A stretch of DNA of 8,227 bases. Source: an uncultured Clostridium sp. (GTDB lineage Bacteria > Bacillota > Clostridia > TANB77 > CAG-508). Under the pieces are notes generated by a model that saw only the letters and a program-made list of their open reading frames with translations, ran no database searches and had not been told where the DNA came from. Positions 1 to 5,870 of the stretch are shown here, one piece after another. Numbering within the stretch: the first letter of the stretch is position 1; every line of letters starts with the position of its first letter. Made by a program: the position numbers and the translations under genes. The stretch covers positions 1 through 8,227 of the forward strand of contig CANOPV010000034.1 in the NCBI GenBank assembly GCA_947568605.1, read 5' to 3'.

Positions 1-32
1 GTTACAATTATATCCTTAGTTTGATTTTTCAT
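1..32 (-). CDS. 5' end of the next operon gene (partial, only 10 codons seen)
   Basis: Only the start of this gene is in the window. An ATG at 32-30 opens a frame reading MKNQTKDIIV and runs off the left edge. It is preceded at a 7-base spacing by a perfect AGGAGGT (46-40), whose first bases overlap the TAG stop of the acyltransferase gene, so the two are translationally adjacent in one operon. The alternative ATG at 39 closes after seven codons. Too little protein is visible to name it. By analogy with AlgI/DltB-type loci, an MBOAT gene is usually followed by a partner of the DHHW/AlgJ/DltD type that completes acyl transfer outside the membrane. That identity is an inference from context only. 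Confidence 0.65.
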   Translation of the reverse strand, partial: MKNQTKDIIV

Positions 33-44
33 TACACATACCTC

Positions 45-1427
45 CTAAAATCTGAAATATAAAAATGGACTAAATGAACCGTCTATTATATAACTTGTGC
101 TTATTGTTAATACAAGTAATAAAAATATTGGTTCTATGATGTTTATAATTTTTTGTGCCTTTATACTTTTTATTTTTTTTAATATTTCAGTTGAGCCAAT
201 TATACTTATTATTATTACTATAAAGTAACTTTTGAAATAGTATAGGCTTTCTTCTGAAATAAGAGGTATGCTACCTATTTTGAATAGTCCTATTATGTTT
301 TGTAAAATATTAGATAAATTATTTCCATTAAATATAATAAAACTTATCATAACAATTAATAATGTGTAAATTCTTCGTATAAATTTAGGTATTTTTTCTA
401 AATATTTATTTGGTATTTGTTTTTCGATTATTAATAAAATTCCAAAGTATAGTCCCCAAATTACAAAATTCCACGCTGAACCGTGCCATAGTCCTGTTAA
501 TAACCATACAATTAATATGTTTCTAATTTTTTTTATATTACTAACTCTATTTCCTCCTAATGGAATATAGATATAGTCTCTAAACCAAGTACTTAAAGAT
601 ATATGCCATCTTCTCCAAAAGTCTGTAATGCTTGTTGCTGTATATGGGTAATTAAAGTTTTCTGGAAATTCAAAACCTAACATTTTACCTAGTCCTATTG
701 CCATATCAGAGTAACCTGAAAAGTCAAAATATATTTGTAACATTACAGATATTGCATATAACCAATAGTGAAGTATGCTATTTTCATTACTGCCTAAAAT
801 TATTATATTTAAATTTCCTAATACATCTGCTATTAATACTTTTTTTCCTAGTCCTATGATAAATCTTCTAATTCCTAGACTGAATTTTTGAATTGTGTAT
901 TCTCTTTTTTCTATTTGTTGTTGTATGTCTGTATATCTAACAATAGGTCCTGCTATTAATTGAGGAAATAAAGAGATGTACATTGCAATTTTAAATATGT
1001 TTTTTTGGACTTTGGCTTGTCCTTTATATACATCTATTAAGTAACTAATCATTTGAAATGTGTAAAATGATATTCCTATTGGTAGTGCAACATAAATAAA
1101 GTCTATTTTATTTTGCAACCATAAATTAATATTTTCTATAATGAAGTTTATGTATTTAAAGTATATAAGTAGTCCTATACTAATAATTATTGCAAGTGCT
1201 AGAAATAGTTTTGATTGTTTTTTGTATTTATCTATTAAAATTCCAAATATATATGTTAATATTATTGAGATTATCATTAATAATACATATTTTGGTTCTC
1301 CATAAAAGTAAAAAATTAATGATGATATTAGTAATATTGTATTTTTAAATTTGTTTGGTACTATGTAATATATTGCTAATACTATTGGTAAAAAGTAAAA
1401 TAAAAATGTAATACTAGAAAATACCAT
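45..1427 (-). CDS. MBOAT family O-acyltransferase (AlgI/DltB-like)
   Basis: A 460-residue polytopic membrane protein of the membrane-bound O-acyltransferase family, which moves acyl (often acetyl) groups across the membrane onto cell-surface polymers. It begins MVFSSITFLFYFLP and has the family landmarks in order: YFDFSGYSDMAIGLG (233-247), the cytoplasmic signature DFWRRWHISLS...WFRDYIYIPLGG (269-292) and LTGLWHG (310-316). His315 of the WHG motif is the expected catalytic residue and His275 the second conserved histidine. The C-terminus SPFLYFRF is the usual MBOAT ending, so the gene is full length. The ATG at 1427 has TAGGAGGA just upstream, in the 13-base gap after the DUF4358 stop. Co-transcription with the DUF4358 gene and with the partial gene at 1-32 is clear from spacing. 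The substrate cannot be read from the sequence; teichoic acid, exopolysaccharide or peptidoglycan are all possible. Confidence 0.93.
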   Translation of the reverse strand: MVFSSITFLFYFLPIVLAIYYIVPNKFKNTILLISSLIFYFYGEPKYVLLMIISIILTYIFGILIDKYKKQSKLFLALAIIISIGLLIYFKYINFIIENINLWLQNKIDFIYVALPIGISFYTFQMISYLIDVYKGQAKVQKNIFKIAMYISLFPQLIAGPIVRYTDIQQQIEKREYTIQKFSLGIRRFIIGLGKKVLIADVLGNLNIIILGSNENSILHYWLYAISVMLQIYFDFSGYSDMAIGLGKMLGFEFPENFNYPYTATSITDFWRRWHISLSTWFRDYIYIPLGGNRVSNIKKIRNILIVWLLTGLWHGSAWNFVIWGLYFGILLIIEKQIPNKYLEKIPKFIRRIYTLLIVMISFIIFNGNNLSNILQNIIGLFKIGSIPLISEESLYYFKSYFIVIIISIIGSTEILKKIKSIKAQKIINIIEPIFLLLVLTISTSYIIDGSFSPFLYFRF

Positions 1428-1440
1428 ATTTCCTCCTATT

Positions 1441-2016
1441 TTAGTACATTTCTGGTGGTAATTCTATTTCTTCTTCTGTTTTTTCGTATTCGTGCCCAAT
1501 ATTTCCTGCTAATTCTTTAAATTTTTCATATATTGGTTTTGCCATTTCTTCACTAGACATAACTAGACATACTACGTTTCCACTGCTTGTTGCATAGATT
1601 TTTTCTGCTGATACACATATCCATTTTCTATAATCTATTTTGTCTTTCATTTCTTCTGCAATTTTGTCTGTGTTTACTCCATCTTTTACTTTTGCAAGTA
1701 CTAATGAATATGCTTGTGAACTAATCATTGGTTCTGATACTGCAAGATATTGTAAATTTTCTCCGTTTTCAAGTCCTGTGAATAACTTTACCATAGTGCT
1801 GTCTGTTGTGTCTATTTCTTGTGTTTGTAAACTTCCTGGTAATATGTCTTGTTTTCCTTCATAAATTTTGTTTATTAATGCTACTAAATCTTCTGAATTA
1901 TTGATTGGTTCTAATTGTGTTTTTGGTTTTGAGCTCATTAAAATTATTGCTAATATTATTGCTATTATAATAATGATTGCTAATATTGCTATTATAATTT
2001 TATTTGTTTTACTCAT
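1441..2016 (-). CDS. DUF4358 family protein, single-pass membrane anchored
   Basis: A 191-residue protein. I start it at the ATG at 2016 because that codon is preceded by a strong purine-rich RBS (GGAAGGGGA) and because the longer frame back to 2088 would run through the promoter. Residues 7-27 form one N-terminal membrane helix (IIIAILAIIIIIAIILAIIL-like), with no lipobox cysteine. The remainder is an extracytoplasmic domain recognisable as DUF4358 from SEPMISSQAYSLVLAKVKDG (94-113) and from RKWICV (130-135). An acidic tail EKTEEEIELPPEM follows. DUF4358 proteins have no established biochemical role that I know of. In Clostridia they recur beside MBOAT acyltransferase genes, and here the stop is 13 bases from the MBOAT start. 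I infer an accessory role in the same surface-acylation process. Family call is confident, function is not. Confidence 0.85.
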   Translation of the reverse strand: MSKTNKIIIAILAIIIIIAIILAIILMSSKPKTQLEPINNSEDLVALINKIYEGKQDILPGSLQTQEIDTTDSTMVKLFTGLENGENLQYLAVSEPMISSQAYSLVLAKVKDGVNTDKIAEEMKDKIDYRKWICVSAEKIYATSSGNVVCLVMSSEEMAKPIYEKFKELAGNIGHEYEKTEEEIELPPEMY

Positions 2017-2049
2017 ATTTTTTCCCCTTCCTTTTTTTAAATTTATTAT

Positions 2050-2078
2050 ATTATAATATAAATGTTGGTAATTGGCAA
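2050..2078 (-). promoter_or_regulatory. Sigma-A-type promoter for the DUF4358-MBOAT operon
   Basis: On the minus strand TTGCCA (2078-2073), 17 bases, then TATAAT (2055-2050). Transcription would start near 2043, giving a leader of about 27 bases to the ATG at 2016 with the RBS inside it. This also supports the shorter start of the DUF4358 gene. Confidence 0.7.
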
Positions 2079-2216
2079 TAATTTTCATTAAATTACTTTA
2101 AGACAATTAGAATTATATAATCAAAAGGATAAGTTAGTATAATTTTATAATAAAATTAAATTTTTTCTATACAATAAAAATATTTTTAAGAAAATGTAGT
2201 AAAAACTTAACTTTAA

Positions 2217-2225
2217 TGATATAAT
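2217..2225 (+). promoter_or_regulatory. Extended -10 promoter for the HEPN-MNT pair
   Basis: TGATATAAT at 2217-2225 is an exact TGn-TATAAT extended -10 element. No good -35 is visible 16-18 bases upstream (TAGTAA-like), which is typical of extended -10 promoters. Start expected near 2232, about 20 bases before the ATG at 2252 and ahead of the AGAGAGGA ribosome site. Confidence 0.5.
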
Positions 2226-2251
2226 AAGAATATATGAAAGAGAGGAATTAT

Positions 2252-2658
2252 ATGAATAATATAGATTTAATGAATTATTGGATTGAAAGTGCTAATGAAG
2301 ATTATAATGTAATGCTGATTTAAAAGAGAAAAATAGAAATACATATTGTCTATTTTTTTGACAAATGGTTATAGAGAAACTATTAAAGGCACTTTATGCA
2401 AAAAACAATAAAGAAGCACCACATGCACCCAAAACACACGATTTATTGTATTTAGCAGAAAAATTGAATTTAGAATTAACAGAAGAACAAGAAGTGACTT
2501 TAAATAAAATAACTACATTTAATTTAAGTACAAGATATAATGATTATAAAAGAACATTTTATAATAGATGTACTGATGAATATACAGAGGAACAAATAAA
2601 TAAAATTAAGGAGGTAAAATTATGGTTGGAAAAGATGTTAGAAAAAAAAGAAGAATAG
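2252..2658 (+). pseudogene. HEPN domain protein gene, broken by a frameshift and a nonsense codon
   Basis: Read through its lesions this is a HEPN protein of about 135 residues (COG2250-like), the usual length. The gene starts at ATG 2252 behind AGAGAGGA and reads MNNIDLMNYWIESANEDYNVM. It then stops at TAA 2321-2323, because one G appears to be missing near 2314 (ATG-GCT reduced to ATGCT). The next frame continues ADLKEKNRNTYCLFF and meets TGA at 2359-2361, where family members normally have a small residue such as Gly. After that MVIEKLLKALYAK, APKTHDLLYLAEKLNL and FNLSTRYNDYKRTFYNRCT follow in one frame to TAG 2656-2658. The open frame from ATG 2365 has no RBS, lacks the first helices and is unlikely to be made. 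HEPN proteins pair with nucleotidyltransferases, some as RNase toxins. The classical R-x(4-6)-H RNase motif is not visible in this one. Confidence 0.8.
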
Positions 2659-2966
2659 TAAATAAAGAAATATCAGAAATAGTAGATAAATATATTGCAG
2701 TTGTAAAAGAAAACTATAATGTAGTAGCAATAATATTATTTGGATCTTATGCAAAAGGAACAGAACATAAAGATAGTGATATTGATATAGCAGTAATTAC
2801 AGATGATATAAAAACAGATACATTTGATGAAGAAGTAAAATTAATGATATTAAGAAAAGGAATAGATTATAGAATAGAGCCACATATTATAACAGTTGCA
2901 GATTATGAAAATGATGAAACCCCTTTTGTAGTGGAAGTAAAAAATACAGGAATAAAAGTAGCCTAA
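2622..2966 (+). CDS. MNT-type minimal nucleotidyltransferase (HEPN partner)
   Basis: A 114-residue minimal nucleotidyltransferase of the polymerase-beta superfamily. The signature GSYAKGTEHKDSDIDIAV gives GS-x(n)-DxD with both metal-binding aspartates. RIEPHIITVADYENDETPFV near the C-terminus is the usual end of HEPN-associated MNT proteins. The start at ATG 2622 is set by AAGGAGG 7 bases upstream, which lies inside the HEPN frame, so the two genes overlap by 37 bases in different frames. In characterised MNT-HEPN pairs (for example MntA-HepT) the MNT protein is an antitoxin that AMPylates its partner. Here that role is inference and the partner gene is broken, so this looks like an orphaned antitoxin-type protein. 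The gene itself shows no damage. It ends 12 bases from the convergent tRNA gene. Confidence 0.85.
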   Translation: MVGKDVRKKRRIVNKEISEIVDKYIAVVKENYNVVAIILFGSYAKGTEHKDSDIDIAVITDDIKTDTFDEEVKLMILRKGIDYRIEPHIITVADYENDETPFVVEVKNTGIKVA

Positions 2967-2978
2967 AATTATAAAGTT

Positions 2979-3054
2979 TGGTGAGCCATCGCGGGATCGA
3001 ACCGCGGACATTCAGATTAAGAGTCTGCTACTCTACCAACTGAGTTAATGGCCC
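2979..3054 (-). tRNA. tRNA-Lys (anticodon CTT)
   Basis: A complete 76-base tRNA on the minus strand with encoded CCA. Acceptor stem GGGCCAT/ATGGCTC pairs with one G-U. The D-stem is ACTC/GAGT with loop AGTTGGTA, and the T-stem CGCGG/CCGCG with loop TTCGATC is perfect. The anticodon loop is CTCTTAA, giving CTT, which decodes AAG lysine. The anticodon stem GCAGA/TCTGA has four good pairs and a G-A mismatch at 27-43, a small oddity. No other tRNA adjoins it, and no terminator is visible between its 3' end and the MNT stop at 2966, so transcription probably runs on antisense to that gene or ends by processing. Confidence 0.95.
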
Positions 3055-3071
3055 ACATTTAATTCTTTTAT

Positions 3072-3100
3072 ATTATAATACCAAAATTTTATTTTGTCAA
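3072..3100 (-). promoter_or_regulatory. Perfect consensus promoter for tRNA-Lys
   Basis: Minus strand TTGACA (3100-3095), exactly 17 bases, TATAAT (3077-3072): a full match to the sigma-A consensus. Transcription would begin near 3065, about ten bases before the mature tRNA 5' end at 3054. Confidence 0.85.
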
Positions 3101-3179
3101 TTGCTATTTTCTAATATATTTTGTATTTCTTCCATATTCATATACTATATGTCTTTATATTCATATATCTTGTATTATC

Positions 3180-3206
3180 TGCATATATTTTATCATTTTA
3201 TATGCA
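3180..3206. repeat. AT-rich inverted repeat downstream of the VanW gene
   Basis: TGCATATA (3180-3187) and TATATGCA (3199-3206) are perfect 8-base inverted arms around an 11-base loop, 30 bases past the VanW stop on the minus strand. There is no T-tract after the stem in either direction, so it is a poor intrinsic terminator. The rest of 3101-3235 holds nothing else I can support. Confidence 0.3.
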
Positions 3207-3235
3207 TAACAGCAATGATATTCTGCATATTATTT

Positions 3236-4678
3236 TTATTTTTTTGTCCCAATTTCCACTTCTCTTGTCATTGGTTTGTATGTGTCTTCTGATATTACTG
3301 TTCTTGAAATTATTGCTCCATTTAATTTTAGTATTTTGTATGTTTTGCTTTTGTAGCCATTTACTCCTTTTACTATTACTTTTTGTGTTCCTTGTGGTAA
3401 CTGATTATTTTTTATTGTTTTTGTTGTGTATGGTATTACTTGTGTTATTTCACTTTCAATAAGTACTTCGTATTCTGTTTCTTCTTTAACTCCTAATATA
3501 TCAATTTTTAAAATTCCATTTTTTGCACTTGCTACTATTTTTACTGCATAATTTCTGTTGTTTTTGAATTTAAAGTCTGTTGTTGGATATGCAATTGTTG
3601 CATCTGTTCCTATATCTACATAAGAAACTATATAACTGTGATTTCTTCTTTCTAATACTTCTAAGTTTGCTCTTAATACTGCATTATATAGTGTTGTATT
3701 TACTTGACATACTCCTCCTCCATAGTCTTGTGCCATTTTTCCATTTATATATGATGTTGCTAATTTGTATCCTTTTTCTTTTGTTGTGTTTCCTACTATT
3801 GTGTTAAAAGAAAATGTTTCTCCCGGTAATAGTACTTTTCCATTTATTGTACTTGCTACTAGTGATATGTTTGTTGACCTATTTGTTGCACTTGCATCGT
3901 ATTTTGTTGTAAATGTACTTATTACATTTGGAAATACTGATGTGCTTATTTGATTTGTTGTTATTTCTGGTTTTGTTATTTTTAATGGTATTTTATATTC
4001 TTCTTTTTTTTCTTTTATTAAATTTTTTGCTTCTTCTATTGTTATATTAAAGTCTACTCCGTCTACTTCTGGATATATTTTAAATGGTTCTTCTGTGTAA
4101 TATGCGTCTTTTGGCTCTTTATATATTTTATCTCTTATCTCTTCTATATTTATTTCTTCTGGTTGTGCTGTTTTCGTAATAATTTCTACTTCAATTTTTT
4201 CGTCTCCAATTAGCCTATTTTCTATATTTTTTCTTATGTTTTCTATTGTTTCTTCTTTTACTATTTTTAATCCATCTTTACCACTTGTAATTGTTAATTC
4301 ATTTTCTTCAATATAATAAGAACTTTGAATTACTACATCTTCCATATTGCTTTCTATGTTTTCTAAGATTTTATTCGTTTCTTCTTCATTGATTTTATAA
4401 TTTAATTTAATTTCTTTGTTTAATAAATTTGCTTGTAGTATTTCATAATTATTTTTTATTATATTTTTATTTCTTCCAATGTTATATGCTTCAATTATTG
4501 CTTGTTCTACATTGAATTCAGTTTTAAATTCGTTTATTTTTACTATATTTTCGTCTCCATTATGATATAGGTTTATATCACTATTTAAAATATGATACAC
4601 ATTATTGTTTACTTTTTTAGTTGCTTCTTCTATTGTTAAGTTTGATATATCTATTCCTTCTATATATACGCCTTTCAT
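3236..4678 (-). CDS. VanW domain protein with C-terminal G5 domain (open part of an interrupted gene)
   Basis: This is the 480-codon open part of a cell-wall-associated VanW protein. Residues about 45-230 resemble the peptidoglycan-binding-like repeats that precede VanW domains (EFNVEQAIIEAYNIG at 54-68, VDFNITIEEAKNLI at 208-221). The VanW domain spans about 250-396, with LLPGETFSFN (283-292), DYGGGVCQVNTTLYNA (318-333), RRNHS (344-348) and ATIAYPTTDFKF (360-371). The end (about 402-478) is a G5 domain: IPYTTKTI...LPQGTQKVIVKGVNGYK...TREVEIGTK. The first ATG of this frame (4678) has no RBS. In the same frame, upstream codons encode a basic stretch (KIKNKK) and a hydrophobic helix (IIIPLVTIISIIIIGIIIS), clearly the true anchor, leading back past a TAA to an ATG with a good RBS at 4813. 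The gene may therefore be inactive, or the TAA may be an error. VanW's exact biochemical role is not established. Confidence 0.85.
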   Translation of the reverse strand: MKGVYIEGIDISNLTIEEATKKVNNNVYHILNSDINLYHNGDENIVKINEFKTEFNVEQAIIEAYNIGRNKNIIKNNYEILQANLLNKEIKLNYKINEEETNKILENIESNMEDVVIQSSYYIEENELTITSGKDGLKIVKEETIENIRKNIENRLIGDEKIEVEIITKTAQPEEINIEEIRDKIYKEPKDAYYTEEPFKIYPEVDGVDFNITIEEAKNLIKEKKEEYKIPLKITKPEITTNQISTSVFPNVISTFTTKYDASATNRSTNISLVASTINGKVLLPGETFSFNTIVGNTTKEKGYKLATSYINGKMAQDYGGGVCQVNTTLYNAVLRANLEVLERRNHSYIVSYVDIGTDATIAYPTTDFKFKNNRNYAVKIVASAKNGILKIDILGVKEETEYEVLIESEITQVIPYTTKTIKNNQLPQGTQKVIVKGVNGYKSKTYKILKLNGAIISRTVISEDTYKPMTREVEIGTKK

Positions 4679-4813
4679 AATTTTCGTGTTGTTTACATTT
4701 ATTAATGCAAATATAGTAGAAATAATAATTCCAATTATTATTATTGAAATTATTGTTACTAATGGTATTATTATTTTTTTATTTTTTATTTTGTTATTAA
4801 ATTATTCACACAT
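4679..4813 (-). pseudogene. Severed 5' end of the VanW gene: start codon, premature TAA and membrane anchor
   Basis: On the minus strand AGGAG (4824-4820) is followed six bases later by ATG TGT GAA TAA, with the stop at 4804-4802. The same frame then continues without break as FNNKIKNKK and a hydrophobic helix of about 20 residues into the VanW frame at 4678. No ATG, GTG or TTG occurs in frame between the TAA and 4678. A signal anchor of exactly this type is expected for a VanW protein, so I read the TAA as a nonsense change at codon 4 of a 525-residue gene. A three-codon upstream ORF, a non-AUG start or a sequencing error are alternatives. Confidence 0.7.
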
Positions 4814-4837
4814 ATTATTCTCCTATTATACATTTTA

Positions 4838-4866
4838 ATAGTATCATAAAAAAAAAAACTTTACAA
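4838..4866 (-). promoter_or_regulatory. Possible VanW promoter with an 11-T spacer tract
   Basis: Minus strand TTGTAA (4866-4861), 17 bases, TACTAT (4843-4838), each matching four of six consensus positions. Eleven of the 17 spacer bases are a T homopolymer (A tract at 4848-4858 on the plus strand). A TATAAT also lies at about 4825-4830, but it abuts the RBS and would start the message inside it. The tract could instead be the tail of a weak terminator for the HTH gene at 4905. Confidence 0.35.
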
Positions 4867-4904
4867 TATATTTTTATGCATTTTTCGAGAATATATGTCG
4901 CATC

Positions 4905-5105
4905 TTATTCATTTGAAAAAAATATTTCTGAAACAGTTTTTCCTAATACTTCTGAGATTTTTTCCATTAATTTTGTAGACGGATTTTCTCTTGTTCCATT
5001 TTCTAAATGACATAAATATCCTGCTGATATTCCTACTTTTTCTGCTAATGTTCTTAGTGTCATATTTCGCTCTATTCTATATTTCTTTATTTTATTTTTA
5101 TACAT
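4905..5105 (-). CDS. Small Xre-family HTH transcriptional regulator
   Basis: A 66-residue protein that is almost entirely one Cro/C1-type helix-turn-helix domain. IKKYRIERNMTLRTLAEKVG is helices 1-2, ISAGYLCHLENGTRENPST the turn and recognition helix, and LMEKISEVLGKTVSEIFF the closing helices. I use the ATG at 5105, which has GGGTGG five bases upstream; a GTG at 5114 in the same frame lies against this site and has no RBS of its own. Being a bare DNA-binding domain of SinR-like size, it should act as a dimeric repressor, perhaps of its own promoter and of the divergent S24 gene. It is transcribed towards the VanW gene, 91 bases from that gene's RBS-associated ATG. Targets cannot be read from sequence. 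Confidence 0.88.
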   Translation of the reverse strand: MYKNKIKKYRIERNMTLRTLAEKVGISAGYLCHLENGTRENPSTKLMEKISEVLGKTVSEIFFSNE

Positions 5106-5135
5106 TTCTACCACCCTTATTTACTTGTTGCCAAA

Positions 5136-5165
5136 ATTTTATCATATAACTAATTGACAAGTCAA
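5136..5165 (-). promoter_or_regulatory. Promoter of the small HTH gene
   Basis: Minus strand TTGACT (5165-5160), 18 bases, TAAAAT (5141-5136), each matching five of six consensus bases. The start would lie near 5129, about 25 bases before the ATG at 5105. The -35 is embedded in the palindrome at 5153-5166. Confidence 0.6.
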
Positions 5166-5166
5166 T
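5153..5166. promoter_or_regulatory. Candidate operator: palindrome ATTGAC-AA-GTCAAT
   Basis: Perfect 6-base inverted arms around two bases, covering the -35 of the leftward HTH promoter. Size and position suit a dimeric Xre repressor, and occupation would block RNA polymerase. The sequence differs from the palindrome at 5212-5225, so the two divergent regulators may read different sites. Binding is inferred. Confidence 0.45.
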
Positions 5167-5211
5167 ACTTTTATGATATTTTTTTTATATAAATTTATTA
5201 AAAAATTTTTC

Positions 5212-5225
5212 GTTTACTAGTAGAC
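5212..5225. promoter_or_regulatory. Candidate operator: 14-base near-palindrome around TACTAGTA
   Basis: GTTTACTAGTAGAC has six of seven dyad pairs matched, with a perfect 8-base core TACTAGTA. Its right half overlaps the -35 (TAGACA, 5221-5226) of the S24-repressor promoter, the expected place for autorepression by a CI/LexA-like dimer. Confidence 0.45.
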
Positions 5226-5249
5226 AATTTAAAAAATATCTTGTATAAT
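5221..5249 (+). promoter_or_regulatory. Promoter of the HTH-S24 repressor gene
   Basis: TAGACA (5221-5226), 17 bases, TATAAT (5244-5249). Start expected near 5256, about 25 bases before the ATG at 5281, which has AAAGAGG at a 7-base spacing. Confidence 0.65.
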
Positions 5250-5280
5250 AATAAAAAATAATGTAGAAAGAGGTAAAATT

Positions 5281-5850
5281 ATGATTGGTGATATGATTGC
5301 AAAAGCAAGAAAAGAAAAGGGGATGACTAAAACTGAATTGGCTAAATTAACTGATATTAATATTGGTCATTTAACACACATAGAAAAAGGTGAAAGGAAT
5401 CCTAGTCATAAGGCTTTAAAAAATATTTGTAAAGCACTTAATATTCCTTATCAACAATTAATGTATACTTATGATAAATCAATAAATGAAGAACAAGAAA
5501 GTTATAATGTAGTAAAACATATATCATATAATAAAATGATTGCTGTTGACAGCATTTGTGATTTTATAGATTGCCCTGCTGATGTTCCAAGTTCAGCTAT
5601 TGCTTTAAAAATGATGGATGATTCAATGGATACAACTTTTCCACTTGCTTCTTATGTTTATGTTGAATTTAATACACCATTAAATAGCAAAGATTATGGT
5701 TTATTCAGTTATAATGGAGATATCATAATTAGAAAATTTATTAGTAGAAAAGGTAAAATTACATTAAAGGCTGATAATAGTGCATATTCAGATATTCAAG
5801 TGTCTGATAGTGATATTTTTTACATCATTGGTAAAATTCTTAAAAAATAA
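5281..5850 (+). CDS. HTH-S24 repressor, LexA/CI-like
   Basis: A 189-residue repressor of the phage-CI/LexA type. Residues 1-62 are a Cro/C1 HTH (MIAKARKEKGMTKTELAKLT, then INIGHLTHIEKGERNPS). Residues about 105-187 are an S24 peptidase-like domain: SSAIALKMMDDSMDTTFPLASYVYVE carries Ser115 in the DSM motif, and YGLFSYNGDIIIRKF (139-153) is the strand bearing the general-base lysine. Two features are unusual. The linker SICDFIDCPADVPSS has no Ala-Gly or Cys-Gly cleavage pair. The IIIRKF segment aligns with the usual VKRL so that Arg151 falls where Lys is expected and Lys152 follows. It may be a non-cleaving or differently triggered repressor. RBS AAAGAGG supports the start. It is divergent from the small HTH gene, with a likely operator over its own -35, and 86 bases ahead of the CBM gene. 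Confidence 0.88.
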   Translation: MIGDMIAKARKEKGMTKTELAKLTDINIGHLTHIEKGERNPSHKALKNICKALNIPYQQLMYTYDKSINEEQESYNVVKHISYNKMIAVDSICDFIDCPADVPSSAIALKMMDDSMDTTFPLASYVYVEFNTPLNSKDYGLFSYNGDIIIRKFISRKGKITLKADNSAYSDIQVSDSDIFYIIGKILKK

Positions 5851-5870
5851 TGTATTTTTTTGTAAAAAAG

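Noticed and set aside
2017..2088. Longer N-terminus for the DUF4358 protein (24 extra residues)
   Set aside because: The region contains the TTGCCA-17-TATAAT promoter and the RBS of the ATG at 2016. The extra residues have no RBS of their own and precede a clear membrane helix.
2359..2361. Recoded TGA (Trp or Gly) rather than a nonsense codon in the HEPN gene
   Set aside because: The intact genes here use only TGG for tryptophan and contain no internal TGA, which would be very unlikely in an AT-rich genome with a reassigned TGA. The same HEPN gene also has a frameshift that recoding cannot explain.
2365..2658. A functional 97-aa HEPN protein from ATG 2365
   Set aside because: No ribosome binding site precedes this ATG, and the first helices of the domain would be missing. 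The sequence upstream continues the family alignment through the lesions.
3101..3462. Plus-strand open frames rich in Phe, Leu and Cys across 3100-4000 and 4605-4838
   Set aside because: They are antisense shadows of the VanW gene, with low-complexity composition and no ribosome binding sites.
4860..4904. Intrinsic terminator for the small HTH gene using the 11-T tract
   Set aside because: The only stem available (ATATATT/AATATAT with a 17-base loop) is weak, imperfect when extended, and separated from the T-tract, so I could not support it.
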